Origin: Rhyacophila brunnea
Lineage: Eukaryota > Arthropoda > Insecta > Trichoptera > Rhyacophilidae
Length of the DNA: 64,000 bases
Direction: 5' to 3'
Assembly (NCBI GenBank): GCA_022495005.1
Contig: JAGYXB010001944.1
Location: 241,147-305,146, forward strand
The notes under the pieces are model-generated. The model had not been told where the DNA came from and made no database searches. It saw nothing but the letters and a program-made list of their open reading frames with translations. Of the stretch, positions 23,180 to 36,600 are shown in pieces; position 1 is the first letter of the stretch; each line of letters opens with the position of its first letter. Position numbers and translations under genes: made by a program.

Positions 23180-24000
23180 TACTTTAGCTATGGCACGCGT
23201 GTCACTAGTGGCATGCGAGATGATTTTGTATTGCACGCGGATTTTTTATTTTGAAAAGAAAAAAATACGTACAATAAAGTGTATATAATATATTTTTTAA
23301 ATAATGACGTCATTTCCATGCGTATTTTCTTTGGTTTTTAATATTATTATTACCAAACGATACTCAAACTGAAACGATGAAATTCTTGGATAATAACAGA
23401 TCACATTGTATAAAAAATAGCAGGCAAATACCTACTCTTCAAGAATAAGCATTACATTTATGTAAATAATATATTATAATTAATAGCATAAGTCAGTTTT
23501 TAGGACTTATGCGTCACATAATATTATTGCATTGACCTCATCAGCTGGCGACGGGGCAAGCCGCGCCGCAACACTCTGATTTTGATCGATTTATAATGGT
23601 TGAGACCAATCGGTAAATTAAAAATGAATATAATTAAATTACAAACCTGATGAAATTTATCGGCAATCTTTCAAATATAAACAGCTGCTTGTTATTTTGC
23701 CTCAAACATCATCGCTAAAAATGAAAAAACCGTTCAGCGATAGGGAATATACACAGTCTTAATCTCTTTGGATTATACCTACCTAATAAATATGAAAGAA
23801 GCGTGGTTAATATGCTTCCACGATCACGATTGTTAAAATATATACCAACGGATAGAAACACGGCGAAAATAGTATCAAGGACATAATTGAAATTATTAAA
23901 TTTATTTAATGGCATTCTAAAAACCACGCCATGAAAAACTGCTCTGCACGGCACAGTCGAAAAATAATATTTGGGACATTTTGGCACGCGTACGTAAAAA
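23180..24000. mobile_element. Decayed hAT-type element (relative of 41012-41766)
   Basis: CTATGGCACGCGTGTCAC near 23194 is a SPIN-like hAT subterminal sequence. The block from ATTTATCGGCAATCTTTCAA to TTTTGGCACGCGTACGTAAA matches the element at 41012-41766 point by point, including GCTGCTTGTTATTTTGCCTC. Its termini are degraded. Confidence 0.55.
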
Positions 24001-24664
24001 GGTTTGTTATCACTGGACGACGTGAACTTATCACCATAGATAATATACGTAAAAAGCTTCGACTTTTGACAGTTACATATCTATCTATATTATCTGTGGT
24101 TAACCTATTCAGTCAGTAATTACTAATTCGCTTTCGCTGTAATACTTAACTACTTGTAATAAATGCTAGGTATGTAAACAATAATAATCTATTTGTTTAC
24201 CTCTGTAAGAGTTGAATCCAGGCTTTTTGACGCTTATCTGAAACTTGATAAAGGAGACGATTCTACTCGTAGGTATGTAAACAATCATATTTATATCGAA
24301 GCCGTTAAACCACATTGAATGGGTACACTGTTTAATTCTGTTGAAATCTCAAAATTGGTGGCCCGTCCTTGATTTAGTGTATGGAACAATATGAAAAGCT
24401 TTATTTTTGTTTGAATATTGTATAATAATATTATAACGTTGACTTATATTAGTAAAATGTCCACTTGAGTTTTTCCCGCTTTTTTATATGGAAAATATTG
24501 TCGATAAAATAAAATTATTGTTTCTAAAGTGGTTTTGTTGTGTGAAAAGTTTCCTCATATTTAGTGTACTTCATTAATTTCGAGAATTATATAAATAGAG
24601 ACAACAACATAAGTAATTATTACAATATTAGTTTTATTACAACAATAATAGGTACTTACGTATA
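24001..24664. other. Intergenic, no feature recognised
   Basis: AT-rich. ACCATAGATAAT occurs here (24032) and in the same orientation at 23140, with ATTATCTGTGGTTA inverted at 24090, hinting at an older element around the hAT copy. No gene. Confidence 0.35.
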
Positions 24665-25323
24665 CACCCGATCCTCTTTTTGCATGGTTTCGAAATAACA
24701 CGGTTTAAAAAAAGTACCGACTATTTTTTATTTATCCTGATTTTTTTGCTTAACACGGTTTAAAAAACTAAAAAGAATAAAAATGCGTATGCATGTACAT
24801 ATTTATAGAAAAATTACATTGCAATGGACCGCACGCCACTGGTGGATACATATTATGTTGTCACCAGATGCCGCCCAGACATACATACGTACATACATAG
24901 TGCCACTAGTCAGTCACTTTGGGTTCGATACGAGAGATGTGGCGCGTGCTTCGGCGTCAGCGTCATTAAATATTTCCAGCGATGAGAGTGATTTTTCACC
25001 AGCGAAAAACTGCAGTAAACGGGCACGTTTATTGTCAAGTAGCGATACTGAATGAACATATTCCTCTATGCTAAATTCAATTTAAATCGAAATCCATGTA
25101 TTTTTATGTATAAATATTTTTATTTATAAATAATAAATAAATTTGATTTATTTTTGAGTTCAAGAATTTCGTATTTTGAGTTGATTTTAGTAATGGATTA
25201 TTTACTGTTAAAATAAATAAATGGATACCATTTTTGTATGGGCACCTTATTTTTTTTTTACACGGTTTTGTTTTGCACGGTAGTGTTTGGAACGTATCCC
25301 CCGTGCCAAAAGCGGATCGGGTG
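24665..25323 (+). mobile_element. pogo/Tigger-type deletion derivative
   Basis: Ends CACCCGATCCTCTTTTTGCA and, inverted, CACCCGATCCGCTTTTGGCA lie between TA pairs. AACACGGTTTAAAAAA repeats near the left end. The plus-strand ORF 24783-25055 ends NISSDESDFSPAKNCSKRAR plus a few residues, a Ser/Asp-rich tail as in pogo-type transposases. The family call is an inference. Confidence 0.6.
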
Positions 25324-25383
25324 TACAATAATGGTATAATTGTTTGGTTCCGATGAAAGGAATTTACCAACCTCAGGATAATA

Positions 25384-25936
25384 CAGTATAACCCCTATTT
25401 TACGTTTTTTAAGGGACTGAAGAAAAAAAACCTAATTGGAGGGAAAATGTAAAAGGGGGGTATTGAAAAAGAGAACATTTAAATTTTATGTTTCTAAAAA
25501 AATAACGTTTTATTAAAAAAACAACATTCAATTTATATTTTTATTGAATTTTTTTTTATTTTTTATTAAAAAAATCATGTACTTAAGTATATTAGTTTGT
25601 TGCATTTTTGTTTTTTTGTTATGTAATTCTCTTTCAAGACTATATAAACATTTAAAAGTGTCATCTTGGATATCAGCAAAGCTTGTAAAGTAGGTTTTTA
25701 AACCCTCGGTGAACCTCATTGCTTCTTCTTTTGTTGGAATATCAACCTCTTCTTCATCAGACAGTTCTTCAGAAGCGCGCGTAACTCGTATATTTTGAAT
25801 ATTTCTGACGTAAATCGCGGGAAAGAAAAACTTAAATGCGGGTATTAAATGTACTGAAATACATCGGGACTGAAAAAATTACACGCAATTGCCGGGAAAA
25901 CGTGAATTCCGGGCACGTAAAAACGAGGTTATACTG
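25384..25936 (-). mobile_element. Tigger-like deletion derivative with transposase 3' end
   Basis: CAGTATAACCCCTATTTTAC and the complement of ACGTAAAAACGAGGTTATACTG face each other between TA pairs. On the minus strand, about 25790-25600 reads EELSDEEEVDIPTKEEAMRF and then CLYSLERELHNKK, the acidic C-terminal region of Tigger/CENP-B-type transposases. The DDE core is missing. Confidence 0.65.
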
Positions 25937-26059
25937 TATTAATATTATTATGAATCTTTGATAGATGATAAGTAATGTCAAAATACACTGGCTCTTATTG
26001 AAATTTAAAAAAAAATGCAATTACTTGGATCTAGGTAGTAACAAACTGCCCCTTGGTTC

Positions 26060-27382
26060 GTGTCCGGAAACTTGCACGTATGCAGTTCGTTGTATTACAC
26101 TTCACCGTGAAATGTTGTATCGGAAATATATGGCCGTATATTAAAGGCCGTCCAACCTCTGGGTCGTATAATAGTACTGACATAAAATTCATGTCCAAAT
26201 AAAACACGGTTTTTGTCGGTTTATACTTTACAGCAGTGGTCTCCAAACTCAATAACTATGTGAGCTACTTTCAGAAATTGAAATTGTCTGGTGAGCTACT
26301 TATTATCCTTTATCTATTTATATATCATACTTTATCTATGGTAGGATAATAATATTATATTACTTAAAATAAATTAGGACACCGGACGGAAACAAAATTG
26401 ACCTTTGATTGATGTATAGATGCATAATGCACATAGCCCTAAAGGACGTACGGTGCCGTTCCCTCGCTCGCTCACAGTTAAAGTGACAGTCGCTAGTGGT
26501 ATATAGGGCATGGCCCCCATATCCTAAAGCGGCCCCCAAGCCAGGATCTTTGGTGCCCCCCCCCCCTCCTACGTATCTCTAAGGTTAAAGACAGTCTCAC
26601 GCTTTACAGTGGCGTTTTCTAAATGGTGTTCAAGGTCAAATAAAATTCAGTGTATTTTAGCAATTTTTAAACACATCGAATTATGGAATTGTCAAATATC
26701 AACACAAGACAACCGATAATTGCATCGCACAACCATATATTTAAAAAAATTTTCACTATTAAAGCAAATTTAAGATGTGTGTTTATCTCATTTATCTGGC
26801 CACCCCCACTTAACCCCGGGCCTCTGGGCTAGAGCCCTGTCAGTCATAGGGGTGAGGCCATGTGGTATTATATGCATTGTTTATATTCCCACCTAAGTTA
26901 ATATAGCGGCGATACAAGAGCGAGAGAGAGACAAAGTGTATAGCGCAGTTCCCATCGTAATACATCGCTGACTGCTTCTCTATTTTACTTCGTCTGTACA
27001 CACAAATCGTTTTGCGTTATGTTTATCGTTATTCATATTACAACGGCACATATTTCTTTTCGGAGACCAATAATAAAATTTGAGAGGCAAATTTATAAAT
27101 ATGATAAAATATCCTACACGAGCTACCGAAAATGCCGCCGCGAGCGACCATTTGGCAATCACTGCTTTACAGGAAGCCAGCAGTAAACAAATTTTGAAAA
27201 TAGTCGATATACTGGATTATTTGTTAGGTTAGGTTAGGTTTTCATTTTTGAATTCATGAAATTTGCCAAAATCAGTTATGAAAATTGAATTAATGTTCAT
27301 AATACGGTCATCTGTTTCCGATAGAAAGCTCACGGCGAACTGTGCCACGGTGAAATGTTTTACGTACAATTAACATATGACC
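26060..27382 (+). repeat. Dispersed repeat R1, copy B, split by a hAT element
   Basis: R1 sequence up to 26233 resumes at 27165 after the hAT insertion and runs to the AAAGCTCACGGCGAACTGTG end. It also keeps a TTAGG-like triplet run (27225-27240) and the uninterrupted sequence used as empty site for the pogo insertion in copy C. Confidence 0.7.
26234..27164. mobile_element. Non-autonomous hAT element with exact 8-bp duplication
   Basis: CTTTACAG lies immediately on both sides (26226-26233 and 27165-27172). Ends are CAGTGGTCTCCAAACTC and, inverted, CAGTGATTGCCAAATGG. 931 bp without useful ORF, with a C14-like homopolymer near 26558. R1 copy A supplies the empty site (ACTTTATAG). Confidence 0.85.
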
Positions 27383-27860
27383 CCTCTGGTTCTGGACGAA
27401 TACGGGGAATTCGCAGGAGAGGGCTGTGGAATGTTTTTGGTGAGGGGGTTGATTTCAGGAGTAACACTGTTTAAGGTGACTTGATTTATTGAGATGTAAT
27501 ACAAATTTTATTACAGATACCTATGAATTGGTACAAAAAAAACTGTTATTATTACCCATCGTGTTTGCGTGAAAAAGTACTTGCTGAAGAACACGTCTTT
27601 GTAGTTCGACAAGGAGGCCGTAACTGGATACAAAATTATTCAGTTCAACTGGGTCAATGGAATCAGGGAGTCGTTAACTGAAATCTGTGACTAATTGATA
27701 TTTTTACGAGCTTGCGCACGCTGGAGATGTATCCAGAATGATGCCATCATAAAAAGTTGGTATTGACCAATAACTTAATAGGTTACATGTAAATTTTACA
27801 TAAAACATTTCACTGTAGCACAGCTTGCCGTGAGCTTTCTATCAGAAAGAGATGACCGTA

Positions 27861-29829
27861 GGGGAGAGCAGGTAGGATTCGTACACTTTTTACTCTAAGC
27901 CGTATAAAAACAAAACTGTAAGATATTTTTAAATAACTTCAATGCTGTTATATATCCAATATATTTGGCTTTAATATAGTGAAGTATAGTTTAGATACAA
28001 ATCAGCATGGCGAAGCTACGGTAACTTTTCTGAAAAATGGAAAACGTACGAAACTACCCCACACGTGGGGTAGCTTCGTACTTAGTGTGGGGCACATTCG
28101 TACATAATGGGGAACAGTATATGTACATGACAGTACAATACAGTCAAAGAAAATGCTATTTATTCAATGTAATATAATCATGTATTGAGATCAAAGCTAA
28201 CACAGAATCAGCCTTCATGTAATAATAATTAACAGTTATTGTTTTTAAAGTGCTTATAACTACTTAGTCATAAAGACATAACACTTTTATTTATTTTTTT
28301 GTTAATAAAGGAACGAATAAACCAACATTATAAAATTAACCATTAGAGTAATAGGTCTTAATCGTATTTAATAGTTGTACTATCCAACATTATATATAGA
28401 TAGGTATTTTTCGAAGCTAAATATTATCCGGGCTGTTCTTGCTGGAAAAGCAGATTTTGATAGCGGGAAAACACATACCACATCTGATATGTAAACTGTT
28501 CCTTCATCTTTGGTAGTGGGAAAGACAAATTTCCAGGTATGAGGCTTCTTCCTTAAAAATGAAACTTTGTATTCAACGGGACTATATTTTTTAAGCACCT
28601 GCCCAAGATAATTTAAACGGTCTTTGTTTTCTTGAACTCTACTATCATAAAGCGTTCTTCTTTGATGTTCTCTGACGTAACTGGAGTTTAATTGTCAGTA
28701 TCCGATCCATCAGACGTCTCTTCGATGAGAGAACAAGAACTTTCTCTTAAACTCATATTAGCTTCATCCTCACAATCAGTTTCATCCTGACTATCAGTCT
28801 TTACAGTTTTATTTTGCCTCTTTGGTTTAGTTGTCCCTGAAGTTTTCTTCTGTCTCTTTGTTTTGGTTCTTGTATCTGACAGTAAATATAATGCTCGCTT
28901 CATCTCCTTAGCCCTTTGTTTCCTCTCTTACTCTTGCTTCTTCAACTGTTTTGCTTTTTCTATTTCTTCTAGTCTATTTTTTTCAGGGGTATCTGTATAT
29001 ATTCTCGATTTTCCTGGTAGTTTTCCTTTCTTCGACTTTTTTAACGCATTTCTGTCCACTCTGGGATAGGGCCGGATAATTTCTGGAGTTATTAATCCTA
29101 CAGTTGATGAAGATGCAGGTGCAGTTGTAGGCGATAGCAAGGAGGGTGATACTGGCGCTGAGCTCCATGGAAGATCTTGTTGAGTAATCTCTGTTTCTGC
29201 AGGTAGAGTTTCTGGCACATTGGCATCTTGGCCCGTTGTAGAAGTTGATTGTCCACCTTACGTGGATTCTAACGGCTGCATCTTGCATCATTGCATCTTC
29301 ATCAACGTCTCCTGTTCCTGTCCCCTTTTTCACATATATTCGCGGCATGGTTCTGTAACAATAATATTTTTGGTGAACAATCTTTCTACTGCCACGCAGT
29401 TAGGAATGGGGAGCATTCGTACAGTACGAATCTACCCCACTCATAACTGCACGAAGGTACCCCAAACCGAGAAATCAACAAATTAATTGAAAATAAAAAT
29501 AACCGCTATAGTTAGCCTAAAATGACTATTTACATATTAAACAAAGTTATCACTTCATAAACTATACTAAGTCACTTATAACATTCGTGCAAAACTTATA
29601 ACAGTTAAGCGTGTTCAAAAGTGAATACAAAAAATACTTACGTAGAGCGAAAACACGTATCGGCGTGCTCCGTCGAAGTTGTTGGCCGCACTGATGCCCT
29701 GCCCCGCGGTTACACTATGCGTATGAGCGGGAGTCTTACACACAAACGTGAGCACGCCAATGAATTGGATAGTGAAGATATCGCCACTGTACGAATGCTC
29801 CCTGTGTACGAATCCTACCTGCTCTCCCC
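27861..29829 (-). mobile_element. pogo-type transposon, internally deleted (1.97 kb)
   Basis: Inverted ends GGGGAGAGCAGGTAGGATTC and the exact complement, over at least 25 bases, between TA pairs. Near both ends the words GGGGTAGCTTCGTAC, GGGGCACATTCGTAC and ACGAATCTACCCC repeat, likely transposase sites. Empty site: CCGTATTATGAAC in R1 copy B. Confidence 0.85.
28380..29348 (-). pseudogene. Remnant pogo-type transposase
   Basis: On the minus strand it starts MPRIYVKKGTGTGDVDEDAM, the usual MPR-x-Y start of pogo/jerky-like transposases, for about 26 residues. It then jumps frame to a C-terminal region with ITPEIIRPYPRVDRN, KGKSRI-like GKLPGKSRIYTDTPEKNRLE, a Lys-rich stretch and an acidic SCSLIEETSDGSDTDN. 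A last piece (28380-28598) has WKFVFPTTKDEGTVYISDVV. The whole HTH and DDE core is missing, so it cannot code for an active enzyme. Confidence 0.6.
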
Positions 29830-30074
29830 TATACTATACGGTCTCCAATTTTATTAGATTCAATATGAACATTAATTCAATTTTCATAGCCGATTTTGGC
29901 AAAATTCATGAATTCAAGAATGAAAACCTAACCTAACACATAATCCAGTATATCGGCTATTTTCAAAAATTGTTTGCCGCTGGCTTCCTGTAAACTGATA
30001 AGAACCGTGTTTTATTTAGACGTGAATTTTATGTCAGTACTATACGACCCAAAGAGGTTGAATGGTCTTTAATA

Positions 30075-30474
30075 TCGTCGCCGTAGATGTCAAGGGAGCC
30101 AAGCCACAAATTTGGCGAAAATAAGTAAAGTACATAAAAGCATTTTTAAATCATCAAAGATGCGGTGGTCAATGGATTTAAGCCACAAAACTCTTTTGAC
30201 TACCACACACGTGTGCCAACTGTACATTTCAATACTCAGTGGTCAAGAGATATAACACACATAACTTCTAAGATACTATTTTTTTTAGTTATTTGTACGA
30301 AATAATAACAAGATAACACCACAAAGTTATGTCTAAAGTTTCACCGTTATATCTTTAAAAACAAAAAATTCAATAAAAAAATGTTACTTTTTTTTTGTCA
30401 CACAAAATCTTTGCGCGCCTGTTTCTCAGCATTATGATTTTGTGGACTGGCTCCCTTGACATCTACGGCGACGA
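30075..30474. mobile_element. TA-flanked miniature element with perfect TCGTCG arms
   Basis: TCGTCGCCGTAGATGTCAAG and its exact complement end a 400-bp element; arms stay near-perfect for about 35 bases. TA duplicates at 30073-30074 and 30475-30476. R1 copies A and B show the target without it (ATATTAAAGG in B). Confidence 0.85.
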
Positions 30475-30613
30475 TATACAACCATATATATCCGATACAA
30501 AATTTCACGGCGAAGTGTGATACAAATTTCCGTACCCAAAGTCTTGAAAAAGTTGGTATAACCATAAATAATAATGTTAAAAAAATTACATAATGTTCAT
30601 TTTATTTTAGATA

Positions 30614-30671
30614 ATGATGGCAGATCTAAAAATATCTTCGAATGCAGACATTGATGATGAGATCAAAGATG
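30614..30671 (+). CDS. UBTF: UBF-like exon 1 (coding part)
   Basis: MMADLKISSNADIDDEIKD, donor GATG|GTAATT, phase 1. TTTTATTTTAG just upstream (ending 30610) suggests a preceding untranslated exon. Confidence 0.75.
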
Positions 30672-33600
30672 GTAATTATAAAACTTTGTCATAGTGAATC
30701 ATGATAAATCATTAAAGAGTGATGTTAAAGGTGTATTGATTATGTGTTCATAGATGAATTGTCATGGCCTACGGACGACATCAAGCGGCTGCTGAACCGC
30801 ATGGCTCAGCATATTCCTAAGCAAGATCGCTTCCGCTTCCACACAACGGTGGAGCATTTACCTTGGGAACAGGTAATTTTAAAGCATGGGTTCTGAATGA
30901 GAAATAAAATTTGGTCGATTGGCATACTGATTGGGTTGCAAATAATATCTTTAGCAGCAACAACAGTTTTAAGATAATAACATACATTGCAAGGTTTCAA
31001 ATCACCTCGAGCCACTGGGTGGCAAAAGTGACAGCTTGTAGGTATTTAGAATTCACTAAAAATTATTGTGGTGACTCCCTATATACTGTATTTATGTATC
31101 ACTATCTGGTAGCAGTGTCAGATAGTGCTTCTGTCAATCTGAATAATCTATATAGGTCAGTAGCGAAGGGTGGAGGTAGGCTATTAAGATCCGCCACAAA
31201 TAGTGCACATTAAACTTTGTCAGTCATGCATATTGGTTTTTATTGAATTATGACTACATTTTACAGATGGTGATGGGTTAGTTTTTAAAAATCAACTAAA
31301 CCCTGCCCAAACCAAACCATAATAGTTTTGGTATACTTTGGGCGATACGAAAAATTATACACACTTTTTCGTTCATACTTATTTTTTTTCGTTGGATCAA
31401 GAATAGATATTAGACATATTGTTCGTTAATTTTTTTAAAATTCATTAAGGTGATACATCAGTGAAACGGCAAATAATTTTCAACTATAGGCGCGACGAAA
31501 TTTTGGACTCGCTCGCATTCTGAGAGAGAACGTCGAGCTGGAAACACATCACTTTGTTTCGTGATGGCGACGGGCGTATTAATTCTTAAACCGTGTAAAG
31601 ACGACTAAAAATGTTACCCATTTACTTTAAAAAGAAAACATGTCTATGAATATATTATTATTGTTACTAATAGAAGAATAAACAGAACATAAAATGGACG
31701 TAAGTATGTTGGATATATATGACAAATTATATTTCGTTTGGCATGCATCATTTGCACCCGTGACCCGCAATCCGCGCATCGCCTAGCCACGATCTTTTTA
31801 GACCGTACCTCAACTGAGGTACAGCCTTAAACCCTGCCTAAACCAAACTATAATAGATAACAATATTATTCTATCTATAAAATATATGTATATATTTTTG
31901 ATTAGTAATATTTTTTATGGCTTGGTTTCACAAGGTTAAATTCAATTTTAAAAACTATCTAACACCATCTGTGAAATTTAGTTTTATTTCAATGAAAATA
32001 AATACGTATGACTGAAAAACTTTAGTATGCACTATTTATAGCTGATATTAACAGCCTACATCCACCCTTCGCCACTGATATAGGTACTTTGCGACATTAT
32101 TGACAAAATGTACTTATTCTAGCATTTCTTGAATGAGAAGGAAGGGATTTAGTGATAATTATATTACATATTGAACATACATAACTTGAAAACATCTCAA
32201 ATATATTATACCCACTGGAAAAAAATCACATTTGAATAAAATACGACACACGACCGGGTTTGAACCCGTATAGCCACTGTGTATACGGAACCAGTGCATA
32301 TACGGGTTCAAACCCTGTCGGGCGTCGTATTATTTCAAATGTGATTTTTTCTAGTGTGTTTATATTTGAGGTGTTTTCAAGTTATGTATGTTCAATATGT
32401 GTCGTATTAATTACATGCTCAAATCTTGTGAATTATTTGTTGAATAAAATAAATGGTTTATTAAAAATTATAATTATCAATACTCTAGTTCTATGGGAAA
32501 CAACTCAAAATTTCAACGTTTTGAGTTAATAATGCCATTTAACCTTATAACGGCCCGTGACGTACGACTTGCGTCATAGTAGATCGCGCGACACACGCCC
32601 GTGATGTACGAAATACGTTTTCATATTTTCGCGCCTTTTTAAATGTCAAATCGACTTTTTCTTAATTTTGGTATTGCTACTGACATCGATTGAAATAATT
32701 TGAAACAAAAATTGATTCAAATCTTGGGTAAAACATAGACTACAGACATATTTCAATTCTACGAAATTAGGGCTGTCAAAATTGGGAAATCCCAAACTAT
32801 CGGCCGCCATTTCTGCCCATATTTTTAGTGTTGAACGCGCGCGCTCGGAATATTTCATTGTTGTGTATTATTTCACATGCGAATGATCATTATTCGGTTA
32901 TTTTAATTTTGTTACAAAACAGAATTAACTGAAAATGAATTCAATTCAACTTAAAGATGGCTAAAAGTATTAAAAGAATGCATTGGCATCGTGTTTTGAT
33001 ATATTCTAAAAGTTTAAAATGTCTAGCTAGTCGGGAAGTACGAAGGTACGAGCTAATAAAAACGTTGTAATAAACACATTTACTTCAAAAATCAAAGCTT
33101 TAACATTAAAATGAGAATTTGTACAAATTATTCAAACACCATTATCTTAGAACAGGGATTTTGAGTTGTTTCTCTATGGAACTAGGGTACCGATATATTA
33201 TATCCTGCCCGTCTATGGCTAAGTGGTGGTTTTTTAATGATGTAATCCTATGCAAACTATGAAAATCGTTTTTGTGGTCGGAATCACTCTCAGCAGTATG
33301 ACCTCTGAAAGGCATACGGTTCATAATAATGCTACATATTCTAATTTCCTGAAGTGAGTGATACACATAATATGAATAAAAATGACAATTTGAGCGATGT
33401 TTTAAAAAATGCAGGAAGTGCCTTGCACTTACATGGTATTTTAGCGGATCCACCACTGATTACCACCTACATTATTTATACCTACCGAAATATGATTTTA
33501 TTCTTACTTTCAAACATCCACTCTTAAGGTACAATAATACCTATTTATGGTAGTGATGTATTTTAATTTATAATATGATCGGTGTTTTGTAAAAAGGGCG

Positions 33601-36600
33601 AATTAACCAAAATACTATTTTACAAGACGATTTTTAACTTTTGACATTTATTTAGTAATAATTACCCGTGGATATAAATGTCTAACAAGTTTATAATAAA
33701 GCTTAGAAAGAGTACTGTTCTTATAATAGGCATTATAATATTTTAAAAGGTCTAATATGTCACATTCGCTTTTTATTCGTAATACTAAGTGGATATTCAC
33801 CCTTACGATTATCGTTTTTAAGTACTTCCCTGTGGAGATACAAATTCGCCGTTTTTACACAACTAAGCTAGTGAAGTAGAGTCTGTATTCTATAAACTGG
33901 CGTACATGTCACACGAAAAGCATTGTGCCATCACATTCAACTGTTGCAAGTTTTCAATGGGAGGGAACGAGATGGATGCTGAAGCGGCGGGAAACCGGAA
34001 CGCCAGCTTATAGAAGACAGACTCTACATATTGTTTTTTTTATTAAAATCTCGATTTCACCAAAATTGTTGATTCGCCCTTTTTACAAAACACCGACGAA
34101 TGACAATGGCTTGTTGATTTCTAGAATAAAAAAAGATAGCGCCATACTATAGTGCGAAAACATATTTTTGGCTACGTGTTAAAACTGTGAACTAACATGC
34201 TCCGCCCATTTTTAACTGCACTTCCATTATAAACTAACAAGCTCCTCCCATTTAGTAGACAACAGCGCCTAGAAGCGTAGCCAAGAAGATGTTTTCGCAC
34301 AGTAATGACAAACATTTTTCGTAAAAATCCACAGATTGTTAAGACTAAGCTCCCAAAGATACTCTAAATTCTCTTTTGAACTTTACAGAGCATGTGGGCC
34401 CATGTTTATTGACTTATACTTTGTCTACATAATTATGTTGTTTTACTATTATTTTTTCAATTATGTGAATCACAAATATTTTTTTATATGTTTAGATATG
34501 CTTTGACAATTACAGCATCGATGAATGCTATTACACATGGAAAGGAGTTGTGAAGAATATTAGAAAGTTCCGGTTGCTTCAGGAAGTCATTCATGACGCC
34601 AACGAATGGTTGAATCACCCCTATACAAAATACAAGCGGTCCAAGGTAGATCGAGTCTTTGATTTGAATTATTAGAGGTCGTCCATATAATACATAAGCG
34701 CCAAGTGGAGGAGGGGCTTGATATAATGTGATAATGTGTGACATGGGATAGGGGAAGCTGTAAATGTGACATCACAAAACCAACAGCATAATATTATAAA
34801 CTCATCTTTTTTAGAACACCGAAAATCGTATGGAAGACCCCATATTGTAATTAGGGATTGCAATACTGAATGAAAATACCAATACTGGCATTCGTGATAT
34901 AGAATACTAAAATATAGATATGTATAGGTAAAAATCTCTTTAAAATATTAATATTTTATAGCAAAAATATGTAGATATACTTGTATGTAAACTGACAACA
35001 TATTGACTGCTGACTAGATAATTAGGTACTTATCAATTGCCACATTTAAATAGCATGCTAATTATATCGAATGGCCACCTAATTGTTGTGCGCTAGGCGC
35101 GTTTTTAGCGTCCAATGTATTAAAGATAGGTAAATGTAAGATATTATGGTGGATATGTTGATGTTTACAAATATATAGTAGTTAAACCATTGGCACTTTC
35201 TTCGAATGATCTTTCAATAAATTTGTATTATGAAGTGTTCTTAGATGCGTATGTCACTGATAATTCCACCTACATAATGTTTTATTAGTTTGTTACACTT
35301 TTTATACTTAGCAATTTCTTTACTTTTATCCCGTAACAAGTAAAACTAAACACAATATTGCTCACTTTTTTGTTGAAAAAAATATATTTCTTCATTATTT
35401 TAAAGCTACCCTTTAGTACACGGGTTTTCTGCGGGGTCGCCAACTTATACAGTCAACTAAAAAAATAGTCACTATAATGGAATTTTTATTTTTAATGGTG
35501 TCTTGAAGTTTGAATAATTTTATATATTTTTAAAATTAAAATAACTGTAATCTAGGTACTTTATACTGTCACAGTTGGTTGAAACATGTGTTGAGAGTTT
35601 AGGAGTAATGGTGAAATGCCTCTATTGTTTGAGGCAATTCATTCGAAACGAACTGAGAATTTCTGGGAAGGTAAGCAATAAAATGTGCAGATAACCACCA
35701 AACGAATTTACACATACTAATCAACAGGGCAGTATTGGTTTGTTGTTCGGGAGGTTCGGTTGGCGTGTGCGCTTATTTATTATCGTTATCGATTATTTCT
35801 TCCGATTCAGCCCTGTCCTTAGCGATCACACGATTCCTGCGTGCTTTTGTTATTGGCGGCTGACTCTTAAAAGTAAACAGACTATCTTCAGAATATTTTT
35901 AGTCTTATTGAACACTTCGTACAGGAAGCATCGTGACGTTGTGGATTATTTGTGACTAAACAGACAGTGGTGATTATTATTTTCACATTTAATTCGTTTA
36001 GTTTTTTATATTATTATTTACATGGCGTAAATTTATTCAGAAATTTTGTTTATTCTTTCTCCAGCAATGGAAAAAAAACATAATTATTCAGAAGAATATC
36101 TGAAATTCGGCTTTACTAACTGCAATGGAATAGAGAAGCCAGAATGCGTATTGTGCAAAGTTGTTCTCATTCATGAGTCTATGAAACCTTTAAAACTCAA
36201 ACGTCACTTAAAGACGAAGCATTCAGAACACACTAAAAAGGATTTGGAGTTTTTTCGTCGACATGAAACTAGTTGCAAACATCAGAGACTTGATCGAACA
36301 GGAAGTTTTCAGCAAGAGAGCACAGCATTAGCGCAAGCATCATATGAAGTCGCATTGGAAATTGCCAAGCAAAAAAAACCTCACACAATTGGAGAAAAGC
36401 TCATCAAACCCTGCATGTTGAAGATGGTGAAATTAATTTAAGGGGATTTCAGTGAAGTAAAGGTGCAAACAATATCTCTGTCTAATAACACTATTCAGCG
36501 GCATATATCAGACATGTCCGTAGACGCTAAAGAGCAGATTTTGAATGAAATCAAGGTTTCACCATTGTTTTCTTTTCAAGTTGATGAATCAACAGACGTA

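Larger units (their letters stand above)
27755..30540 (-). repeat. Dispersed repeat R1, copy C, split by two elements
   Basis: R1 in inverted orientation as three pieces: 27755-27860, 29830-30074 and 30475-30540. The gaps are a pogo-type element and a TCGTCG-ended miniature element. Both empty sites can be read in copies A or B. Confidence 0.7.
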
